From Phaeospirillum sp. (GTDB lineage: Bacteria > Pseudomonadota > Alphaproteobacteria > Rhodospirillales > Magnetospirillaceae), in the NCBI GenBank assembly GCA_030651575.1, contig JAUSFB010000012.1:1-34740 (forward strand): a stretch of 34,740 bases of DNA, given 5' to 3'. The position numbers and the translations under genes were made by a program. The stretch's first letter is position 1. The number at the start of each line of letters is the position of its first letter. Shown here piece by piece: positions 9,576 through 16,298 of the stretch. A model generated the notes under the pieces. That model searched no databases. It was not told the origin of the DNA and worked only from the letters and a program-made list of their open reading frames with translations.

Positions 9576-10874
9576 GGAGTCCGCGACCGGGGATTTTGGC
9601 GTCACCGTCGCCAGGATCGAGCCTGTCAGAATGACCGGGGTGTCATCGTCATAGGGCGGGGTCAGCACGAAATCGATCGCGACGCCCGGTTCGAAAATCA
9701 GGCAATGGGTTGATCCGCCATACTGGAAGTAGCCCAGTTCGTCGCCTTTTCCGATGGTCTGGCCGACCTGGACGGTGGCGATGCATGACGAAATCTCCGC
9801 CATGCCGACGAAGATGCAGGCCACCATGCCCAGGCCCGGCACTCCGCTATCGACCACGATGACCATCCGGGTCGCCACATGGGCGATGTAGCCCTGGGAA
9901 TTGTTGGGGCCGGCCGGGTCATAGCCTTCCGACGGCACGTCCGAGTAATAGGTGCCGGGGACAAGATAGGCCTCGACGACCCGCCCGCCGACCGGGGCGT
10001 GCCAGCGGTGGTAGTCATAGGCGCTGAGGAAGGCCTGATAGACCGTTCCACCCGCATAGCGTTCGGCGAGGTCGGCCCGTGCGGCGGTGAAGATGTCGCG
10101 GAGCGAGTAGGGCTGAGTCTTGAGCCAGAAGTCGTCTTGCAACCTTACCCCCCGCTGGAGGGCGAATGGCCGCGACTCGCAGGCCGCCACCACTACCTTG
10201 GGGTCGCCGGGGCCGGCCACCGGGCGGACGCCCGGCCTGAACCGGCGGATGAAAAAGTCGTTCCACGAACGGTAGCCCCAATGGGGCTGGGCGGGATCGC
10301 ACTGGAACAGCGCCATATCCACATACTTGCTGGCCTCGGCGCTGAACCATCCCCTGGGCCGATCCGTCGTCAGAACGTCGCGGGACCGGGGGCTGTCGAG
10401 GAAGGTGCTCCAATGCTCCAGCACCGCCCTGATCTTCGCGTTGACCTCGGGGAACTGAAAGAAGGCGAAGCCGGACGGAACGCACATGGGCAGATCCAGC
10501 AACGCGTTGATCGGGCACCCGACCAGTTCCGTCGTGTCGAATGGCGGCGCGTAATCCATCAGGGCGTTGATCATCCGCATCAGCTCGCCGATGGTTGAAT
10601 AGTGCAGGGCCGGCGCATTGAGGGTGGCCTTTTCCAACTCCTGCTCCAGCGCGGAGGCTTGGGCGATGGCCTGGTTCAGATGCATGCGCAGGATGGGGGT
10701 GTTTTCGATCAGGTCGGAGAGAGCCTGAACCGCCGGCGTCAGCGGTTGGACTCCCTTGGCCCTGGCATGGGCGGCGAGGGCGGCGCGGAAGGCCGACAGC
10801 GCCTGCTCGTCCTTTGGCAGCCAGCCGCCGTGGCGAACCTTGTTGGGGGGCGGCTGCGTGGTGATGTCAGTCAT
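9573..10874 (-). CDS. Phosphatidylserine decarboxylase-like pyruvoyl enzyme
   Basis: A 433-residue protein with a PSD-associated N-terminal region and a C-terminal PSD catalytic domain. The self-cleavage site GYFQYGGSTHCLIF is present: Ser388 of GGST would become the pyruvoyl group at the start of a ~46-residue alpha chain. Other supporting parts are YDYHRWHAPVGG, the His region of the catalytic centre, and RSWNDFFIRRF. There is no membrane segment, so it is probably soluble or peripheral. It is longer than housekeeping bacterial PSD (about 230-320 residues) and belongs to the long PSD-like group also found in fungi and other bacteria, which may act on small metabolites rather than membrane lipid. 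ATG at 10874 is chosen for the GGAAAAGGG just upstream; the open frame to 10988 has no family similarity. It is a single gene. Confidence 0.85.
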   Translation of the reverse strand: MTDITTQPPPNKVRHGGWLPKDEQALSAFRAALAAHARAKGVQPLTPAVQALSDLIENTPILRMHLNQAIAQASALEQELEKATLNAPALHYSTIGELMRMINALMDYAPPFDTTELVGCPINALLDLPMCVPSGFAFFQFPEVNAKIRAVLEHWSTFLDSPRSRDVLTTDRPRGWFSAEASKYVDMALFQCDPAQPHWGYRSWNDFFIRRFRPGVRPVAGPGDPKVVVAACESRPFALQRGVRLQDDFWLKTQPYSLRDIFTAARADLAERYAGGTVYQAFLSAYDYHRWHAPVGGRVVEAYLVPGTYYSDVPSEGYDPAGPNNSQGYIAHVATRMVIVVDSGVPGLGMVACIFVGMAEISSCIATVQVGQTIGKGDELGYFQYGGSTHCLIFEPGVAIDFVLTPPYDDDTPVILTGSILATVTPKSPVADS

Positions 10875-10994
10875 GGTCTGCCCTTTTCCATCGCGGGACG
10901 CGCTCCTTTGAGGTGGTGCGCTTCCAGGGGATCGCCAAGATAATACACTGGTTCGGAGCCTTGAAGTCAGGCTGAAGGAGATTGACAATCAGTC

Positions 10995-11212
10995 CCAAGT
11001 TGGCCATAATTGGGGCATAACAAAGCAGGAGGCATACAGATCTTGGAATGACGTCGCCAGAGTATCCGATGACCGAGCACCCCATGTGGAGTGGTCCGTC
11101 GAGGGTAGGAGGGTGTTGCAATAGATATGACGCCACCGGGTCGAGTATGAGGTGCTGATAGTTTGGCACCGTTGATTGAGACATCACTGTCGTACGACTT
11201 ATCGGCCATTGC
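10995..11212 (-). pseudogene. Possible decayed IS5-type transposase fragment
   Basis: On the minus strand near 11209, MADKSYDSD resembles the second-Asp motif of IS5-family DDE transposases (typically ADKGYDSD). About 130 bp on, in another frame, DTLATSFQDLYASCFV followed soon by a stop resembles the family's C-terminal YDKLA..F..L pattern. The distance between the motifs is much shorter than in intact enzymes and the frames disagree, so the copy would be deleted and frameshifted. No terminal inverted repeats were found. This is a weak motif-level call. Confidence 0.25.
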
Positions 11213-11246
11213 GCCGAGTGCATAGGGCCTGTAGGTCCAAAACCAA

Positions 11247-11290
11247 AAGCCCCGCGCCGAGCATTGTGTCTCTCGCGGGGCTTCGGTTTT
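11247..11290. terminator. Bidirectional intrinsic terminator-like hairpin
   Basis: AAGCCCCGCG (11247-11256) pairs perfectly with CGCGGGGCTT (11274-11283) around a 17-nt loop. GGTTTTT follows on the plus strand and TTTTGGTTTTGG on the minus strand. The nearest gene reading into it is the minus-strand FlaG-like gene, about 250 nt upstream. Confidence 0.75.
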
Positions 11291-11540
11291 TCTGGGGCGG
11301 GGCTTGGCTATTTATGGCGATGATCCGCCGCAAGGGCCAAGTGGCGCCGCCGCCTGCCCGGAGCGGGATGGGGCCGGGGCATCGTCTGTGCCAAACACAA
11401 GCGTTCCCGCCCTTGCGGGCAGGTCGGCCGGGCCAATGCCTCCGAGTCCGGGAATCGCCCGGAGATTCAGCCGAGGGCAGTCCCGACGCCGACGCGCTGG
11501 GCCAAGTTGGAACTGCCCTTTGTCGGATCGTTGCGGACCG

Positions 11541-11984
11541 TTACAGGCCGACCGGCTTGACGCCGCCGCCCGAGGGAGTCGTGCGAGCGTCACCCGTTGC
11601 CGGGCTGACCGGCGGGGCGGCGACCGAAGCGACCGGGGCCGGCGGGATCGTGGCGTCGACCGAGGCGGCTTTTCCAGAGTCGGGCGTGACGGTCGGCTCC
11701 GACGAACTGGGGGCGCCTCCCTGGACGCGCTGATATTCCGCGACAACCTTCTTGGACGGGTACTGATCCAGTTCCTCGCCGGTCGAGCCGTCACGAACCA
11801 CCAGCAACGCAAGGCCGGTGTCGTTGTCGACTTTGATGACGGGGCTGGTAAAGGCCGCAGCCTCCGCCGGAGAGGCGGCCCGAGCCTTCTCGGGCTCGTG
11901 CGGCGGCGGCGCCGGGGGTTGGGTCGGATGCGCTTCCGCGGCAGCGGTGCGAGGGGTCACATTGGATGCAATCGAGGTGGACAT
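11541..11984 (-). CDS. Small Pro/Ala-rich protein with FlaG-like core
   Basis: A 147-residue protein. Residues about 45-90 (PVIKVDNDTGLALLVVRDG then STGEELDQYPSKKVVAEYQ) match the pattern of FlaG flagellar proteins: a short strand, D-TG, V-V-D--TGE-L-Q-P, then a helix. On both sides are disordered Pro/Ala/Thr-rich tails. AGGAGGG lies five nt before the ATG at 11984, a strong ribosome site. There is no signal peptide or membrane segment. No flagellar genes lie nearby, so a role in filament length or flagellar assembly is only a suggestion from the core. The bidirectional hairpin at 11247-11283 probably ends its transcript. Confidence 0.6.
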   Translation of the reverse strand: MSTSIASNVTPRTAAAEAHPTQPPAPPPHEPEKARAASPAEAAAFTSPVIKVDNDTGLALLVVRDGSTGEELDQYPSKKVVAEYQRVQGGAPSSSEPTVTPDSGKAASVDATIPPAPVASVAAPPVSPATGDARTTPSGGGVKPVGL

Positions 11985-12181
11985 TCTGCCCTCCTAATCT
12001 AGGTGTTTCCATGTGCGCTGGGACATGCACTTCGGCCGCCCATCTAGTAGATAACCAACTGGCACAGGGTATAACCTACGCACAACACGGCTAAAATTGC
12101 AATGAAATTCGGAAATCGCTCCGTCATGGATCGGGCCTGGGCCTCCCCGGCCAGCTATTCAAATGGTGAAAGCAAGACGGC

Positions 12182-13834
12182 TTACTTTCGCCGCGGCCGC
12201 CAACGGTCCGCGGCGACGGGGGCGTCGAGCCGCAGCGGCTGGGCCAGCAATTCGGCGCGCAGGACGCTGCCATCCACCGCCAGCGGCAGCGCGTCCATGA
12301 ATTCAAGCCGATGGGGCACCTCACGCGCGCCGCGCCGCAGGGTGATCCAGCGCCGCAGGTCATCGGCCAGCTCGGCCCCGGCGGGGCCTCGGGGGACGAC
12401 GAAGGCGCGCAGCTCCCCCTCGGGACGCTCGATCACGCCCGCCGCCGCCACGTCGGGATGGGCGGTCAGGGTGGCCTCCACATCCTCCAGCCTGACCCGC
12501 GTTCCGTCGATGATCGCCACCGTTTCTTTCTGCGTCAGGGGCTCGGGCCAGATGTAGTTGTCCAGATCGCGATGGCCCAGCCGGCCGGTCAGAAGCCAGC
12601 CGTTGACGCGCCGGGCCGGCCCCGTGACCTGATCGCCCCAATAGCCGAGGAAGCTGCCCGGCGCATTGGGCGATACCGCCAGGATGCCCCGCTCGCCGGC
12701 CTTCAGGGGCCGTCCGCGCTCATCGACCGCCTCGACGGTCAGGCCGGGAGCCGCCCGGCCGGGAGATGGCGGGCGCAATTCCATCAGCCCCGCCAGATTG
12801 GCGGCGATGGCGCCGGTCTCCAGCACTCCCCAGGCTTCGTTGGCATGGATGCCGAACGCCCGGATCACCCGTTCGTGCAGATCTGCGCTCAGTGGTTCCG
12901 GCCCGCTGGCCAGGGCGCGCGGCATGGCGTGGGGACGCTGGGACGCAGCATCGGTCAGTAGTGCCAGATCGGTCGGGGGCAGGTAGGCGGCGCGGATTCC
13001 GTGCCGCCCCATCATGTCCAGCGCTTCGCCGGGATCAAAGACGCCGGTGCGGGCCAGGATGGGCACGCCATGATGCCAAGCCGGCAGGACGGCGCGGAAC
13101 AGCGCCTCGCCGGTCATCCAGTCGGCGGGGGTCCAGGTAACGTCGCCGAACTGGGGGAAAAAGCCCATGGACATCTCCACCGCTGGCAGACCGCCGGCCA
13201 TGGCGCGATGGGGCAGGACCGCGCCGGGGGGCTTGCCGCCGCCATCGGGGGGGTAGAACACGAAGGCGGGATGGCTGGAGGGGGTGACCAGCGGCGCGAA
13301 ACTGTCCGAAGCCTGCTCCAGCGCCGCCCACATCTCGATGCAACCGGGGCCGCCGCCGTTGGGCGTCAGCACCATCTGGATGGCCGGCAGCAGGTGGCGC
13401 ACCTCGTCGAGGGCGGGCAGGGCGGCGGGATCGACCACCGCCACCCGGGCGCCGCTGTCGGCCAGCCGCCAGGCCAGCGGCTCGGCCCCCAGATCCATGG
13501 GAATGGGCACCGCCGCCGCTCCCATGCGGGGAATCGCCAGCACGGCGATGGCGGCTTCGATTCCGGCCGGCAGCACCAGGGCGATTCGGTCGCCGGGAGT
13601 CACGCCCTGGGCGCTCAACACATTGGCCAGCCGGTTGGACAGCAGCCGCAGCACATGGAAAGTGTAGCGGTCGATCCGGCCATCGGCGGCCTCGACGATC
13701 AGGGCGGTGCGATGGCCGTCGGCCCCGGCCATGGTCTGGCGGTCGCAGACGTCGAAGGCGAGGTTGTAGCGGTCGGGAATGCGCCAGCGGAAGGTTCGGC
13801 AGGCCTCCTCGTAGCTGCGGGGATTATTCGGCAT
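12182..13834 (-). CDS. Degenerate acyl-CoA synthetase (AMP-binding) family protein
   Basis: A 550-residue homologue of medium-chain acyl-CoA/acetyl-CoA synthetases: the N-terminus FRWRIPDRYNLAFDVCDR is typical of that group and the whole fold is covered. Yet the catalytic motifs are altered. The phosphate loop, normally YTSGTTG-PKG, reads YPPDGGGKPPG from Tyr194. The TGD motif is TGRLGHRD (Arg418 for Asp, which should bind the ATP ribose). The C-terminal GK Lys that drives adenylation is Ser523 (AVDGSVLR). Only the WGVLETG motif is near normal. It therefore probably lacks normal acyl-adenylate activity and may bind a ligand or act structurally. It is the last gene of an operon, starting 6 nt after the GH114-like gene ends. 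Confidence 0.85.
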   Translation of the reverse strand: MPNNPRSYEEACRTFRWRIPDRYNLAFDVCDRQTMAGADGHRTALIVEAADGRIDRYTFHVLRLLSNRLANVLSAQGVTPGDRIALVLPAGIEAAIAVLAIPRMGAAAVPIPMDLGAEPLAWRLADSGARVAVVDPAALPALDEVRHLLPAIQMVLTPNGGGPGCIEMWAALEQASDSFAPLVTPSSHPAFVFYPPDGGGKPPGAVLPHRAMAGGLPAVEMSMGFFPQFGDVTWTPADWMTGEALFRAVLPAWHHGVPILARTGVFDPGEALDMMGRHGIRAAYLPPTDLALLTDAASQRPHAMPRALASGPEPLSADLHERVIRAFGIHANEAWGVLETGAIAANLAGLMELRPPSPGRAAPGLTVEAVDERGRPLKAGERGILAVSPNAPGSFLGYWGDQVTGPARRVNGWLLTGRLGHRDLDNYIWPEPLTQKETVAIIDGTRVRLEDVEATLTAHPDVAAAGVIERPEGELRAFVVPRGPAGAELADDLRRWITLRRGAREVPHRLEFMDALPLAVDGSVLRAELLAQPLRLDAPVAADRWRPRRK

Positions 13835-13840
13835 GGGGGC

Positions 13841-15055
13841 TCACTGTCCCAGCGGCATCAGGTCTTCGAACCACAGATAGGTGTCGACGTCGTCGAACAT
13901 CACGCCGTCGAAGCCCAGGTCCATCACGCCGGTCAGGTACTTGCCCAGCACGCCCTTCCATTCGCCGCTGCCGGTGTCGGTGATGAAGACGCCGGGGGCC
14001 TCGTCATGGGCGAACAGGAAAGCGGGATTGCCCACGTCCCAGTCCTTTTGCCAATACCAGCGCCAGTCGAAGGCCCGGCCGATGGGCATCACCGCCAGCA
14101 CCAGCCGGCGCGGCCCCAGCTTCTTGAATTTCAGCGTGGCGATGTCGGATTTGACCAGCAGATCGGCGCCACGATGGGCCACGTCCACCACCACAACGTC
14201 GTAATTGGTGTTGGCGATGGCCTCGACGAACTTGCCCTTGGTGCCAAAGCGGTCCGAACGCAGGATCGGCAGCCAGTTGCGGGCATTGGCGATGGTCAGG
14301 ACCTCGACGGCGTTCTCGAAGGCGGGGTGGGCGCGCGGCGCGTCGTCCAGTTTGTCATTGCCTGTTTTGGCGAAGGTGGGGGCCTTGTCGCGCAGACCGG
14401 CGCGAAAGGCGGCTTCGGCTTCGGCCGGCGTGGCGCAGAAATCCACCGCCATCAGGTTGCGCCCCTCGGCCCGCATGGCGGCCAGGGCGTAAATCTGGCG
14501 GCGCTGGGTTTCGGCCCGCATCTGGACGGCCCGGATTTCGGCGGCCTTGCGCAGTTCCTCGGCCGGGTCGTTGCTGAACGGCCCCATCTCGATCGGTGTC
14601 GGCGGGCGGTGGATACCTTGGCGGCGCTCGCGATCCAGCTGGGCGTCCAGCTCGGTGCGGGCCTTGATCATCTCGGCCAGCGGCTTGTCGAATTTGTTGG
14701 GGCCGCAATACATGCCGTCGATCACGATGCCGTCCAGGGTTTTGACCAACTGACGGTAGGTGGCGCGCAGCGGCAGCCGCTTGATGAAGTTGGTGCCGTC
14801 GGGGTCGCGGATATCCTCCCACTCGACCTCTATCTCGCCCTTGACCAGCAGTTCGTGACCGCCGCGCATCAATACCTGGAAGTTGGGATTGCGCTTTTTG
14901 GCGTAGAGCGACAGTTCCTGGATCACTTCGCGGGTCTGGTCGCGGAAGTTGGGAATCCGCTCGATGGGCGGCGGCATGAAGTCGCGCGGCTTGTCCAGCG
15001 CCAGGGCGGGGGCGGCTAGCGCCATGCCGAGGAGAACTCCCAACACCGTTTTCAT
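13841..15055 (-). CDS. Secreted GH114-like (endo-alpha-1,4-polygalactosaminidase-type) TIM-barrel protein
   Basis: A 404-residue protein with a signal peptide (MKTVLGVLLGMALAAPALAL). The C-terminal half matches the GH114/TM1410 pattern: VVVDVAHRGADLL, VLAVMPIGRAFDWRWYW, FLFAHDEAPGVFI, a WKGVLGKYL helix and FDGVMFDDVDTY, with acidic residues at strand ends. The region at about 25-230 is less familiar and rich in charged helices (RRQGIHRPPTPIEMGPF). By family it may hydrolyse a galactosamine-containing polysaccharide in the periplasm or outside; the substrate is not shown. The start at 15055 gives the signal peptide, and its ATG overlaps the stop of the upstream oxidoreductase gene (ATGA), implying coupled translation. 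The longer open frame to 15334 is inside that gene. Confidence 0.8.
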   Translation of the reverse strand: MKTVLGVLLGMALAAPALALDKPRDFMPPPIERIPNFRDQTREVIQELSLYAKKRNPNFQVLMRGGHELLVKGEIEVEWEDIRDPDGTNFIKRLPLRATYRQLVKTLDGIVIDGMYCGPNKFDKPLAEMIKARTELDAQLDRERRQGIHRPPTPIEMGPFSNDPAEELRKAAEIRAVQMRAETQRRQIYALAAMRAEGRNLMAVDFCATPAEAEAAFRAGLRDKAPTFAKTGNDKLDDAPRAHPAFENAVEVLTIANARNWLPILRSDRFGTKGKFVEAIANTNYDVVVVDVAHRGADLLVKSDIATLKFKKLGPRRLVLAVMPIGRAFDWRWYWQKDWDVGNPAFLFAHDEAPGVFITDTGSGEWKGVLGKYLTGVMDLGFDGVMFDDVDTYLWFEDLMPLGQ

Positions 15056-16161
15056 TTCAGGAGGTCTCCCACATGCCGGGCGATGGCCAGACAGGATGTC
15101 AGGCCCGGACTCTCGATGCCGTACAGCGCCACCGCGCCGGCCGTGCCGGTCTCGGCCGGGCCGTGGATGACGAAGTCGCGGGCCGGCTGGTCGGGGGCCT
15201 GGATCTTGGGCCGGATGCCGGCATAGGCGGGCTCCAGCGCCCCGTCCTTCAGCCCCGGCCAATAGCGGCGGATGGCGGCGTAAAACGAGTCGCCCCGCCT
15301 TGGATCGACCGTGTAATCCTCGGCCCCGACCCATTGCACATCGGGGCCGAAGCGTCCGCGTCCGCCCAGGTCGAGGGTGAAGTGAACTCCCAGACCGGCG
15401 GCCACCGGCACCGGATAGACCAGCCGGGAGAAGGGTGACTTACCGGTCAGTCCAAAATAATTGCCCTTGCACAGATAGGCGGTCGGCGCCCCGGCGAGGC
15501 CCAGCCCGGCGGCCAGTCCGGGGGTGGAGAGGCCGGCGCTGACCACCACCGAACGGGCCAGCAGGGTCATGGGTTCGGCCCCGCCCACCTGAATTGCCGT
15601 GCCGGTCTCGGTGGGATGGCCGCCGATCACCGGCGATTTGAGGGCCAGCGACGCCCCCCGGCTTTCGGCCTCGGCCAGCAGCGCCAGCATCAGGGCATGG
15701 GTGTCGATGATGCCGGTGGCGGGCGACCACAGCGCCTTGACGCAATTCAGCTCGGACTCCTGGGCGCGGGCCTCGGCGGCAGAGATGGCGCGCAGCCCCT
15801 CGACGCCGTTGGCCCGTCCCTTGGCCAGGATGGAGTCGAGGGTGGCGGCCTCGGCCTCGTCGGTGGCGACGATCAGCTTGCCGACCATCTTGACGGTGAC
15901 GCCGCGCGAGGCGGCGAAGTCGCGCAGCATGGCGTTGCCGGCGACGCAAAACCGGGCCTTCAGGCTGTTCGTGGGGTAGTACATGCCGGCGTGGAGGACT
16001 TCGCTGTTGCGCGATGAGATGCCGCAGCCCATGGCGGCCCCGGCCTCCAGCACGACGACTTCGCGCCCCGCCACGGCCAGATGACGGGCGATGGCCAGTC
16101 CCACTACGCCGGCGCCGATCACCACGCAATCGACCCGTTCCGCCGCCGCTTCCGTCAACAC
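15052..16161 (-). CDS. FAD-dependent oxidoreductase, L-2-hydroxyglutarate dehydrogenase (LhgO)-like
   Basis: A 369-residue DAO-type flavoprotein. The dinucleotide fold is at the N-terminus (VIGAGVVGLAIARHLA, then VVVLEAG). SSRNSEVLHAGMYYP and LKARFCVAGN are characteristic of the L-2-hydroxyglutarate dehydrogenase/oxidase group. The C-terminal part has YAGIRPKI and GIESPGLTS, which close the FAD site. Expected reaction: oxidation of L-2-hydroxyglutarate or a similar 2-hydroxyacid to the 2-oxoacid, passing electrons to the quinone pool or oxygen. It is first in a three-gene operon with the GH114-like and acyl-CoA-synthetase-like genes, an odd association that does not explain its substrate. It is divergent from the molybdopterin enzyme. 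Confidence 0.88.
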   Translation of the reverse strand: MLTEAAAERVDCVVIGAGVVGLAIARHLAVAGREVVVLEAGAAMGCGISSRNSEVLHAGMYYPTNSLKARFCVAGNAMLRDFAASRGVTVKMVGKLIVATDEAEAATLDSILAKGRANGVEGLRAISAAEARAQESELNCVKALWSPATGIIDTHALMLALLAEAESRGASLALKSPVIGGHPTETGTAIQVGGAEPMTLLARSVVVSAGLSTPGLAAGLGLAGAPTAYLCKGNYFGLTGKSPFSRLVYPVPVAAGLGVHFTLDLGGRGRFGPDVQWVGAEDYTVDPRRGDSFYAAIRRYWPGLKDGALEPAYAGIRPKIQAPDQPARDFVIHGPAETGTAGAVALYGIESPGLTSCLAIARHVGDLLK

Positions 16162-16298
16162 GTTGTTCCGCCCCGAAGATTCAGCCTCAACATGTCGCGG
16201 AGCATAGCACCAGCCGCCGCCGCGCTCCAGATGCGTTGCACCCGACCGGAATGACGGCTACAGTCCGCTCGACGAATAGCAACACAAGGCGAACATCG

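Larger units (their letters stand above)
10875..11540. other. Long stretch without a convincing gene
   Basis: About 666 bp. Positions 10890-11230 are less GC-rich than the neighbours, and open frames there (to 118 codons on the minus strand) lack a ribosome site and normal codon use. Part of this may be a decayed transposase (10995-11212). A strong bidirectional hairpin lies at 11247-11283. The rest, 11291-11540, is GC-rich with a small hairpin (TCCGGG-AATCG-CCCGGA near 11450) and may be the 3' untranslated part of the FlaG-like gene. Confidence 0.5.

Noticed and set aside
10867-11223. 118-codon minus-strand open frame upstream of the PSD-like gene
   Set aside because: It lacks a ribosome site, has atypical composition and no recognisable domain; at most it overlaps a transposase relic.
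11040-11240. Possible tRNA or attachment site near the bidirectional hairpin
   Set aside because: No T-loop GGTTCGA-type sequence or cloverleaf could be formed; GGGTCGAGTA alone is not enough.
11291-11540. Possible small RNA (4.5S, 6S or RNase P RNA)
   Set aside because: None of the conserved cores of these RNAs is present; only a small hairpin is seen.
13001-15019. 672-codon open frame on the plus strand
   Set aside because: It runs antisense to the GH114-like and acyl-CoA-synthetase genes. Its Gly/His/Gln-rich product has no family pattern and arises from GC-rich codon bias.
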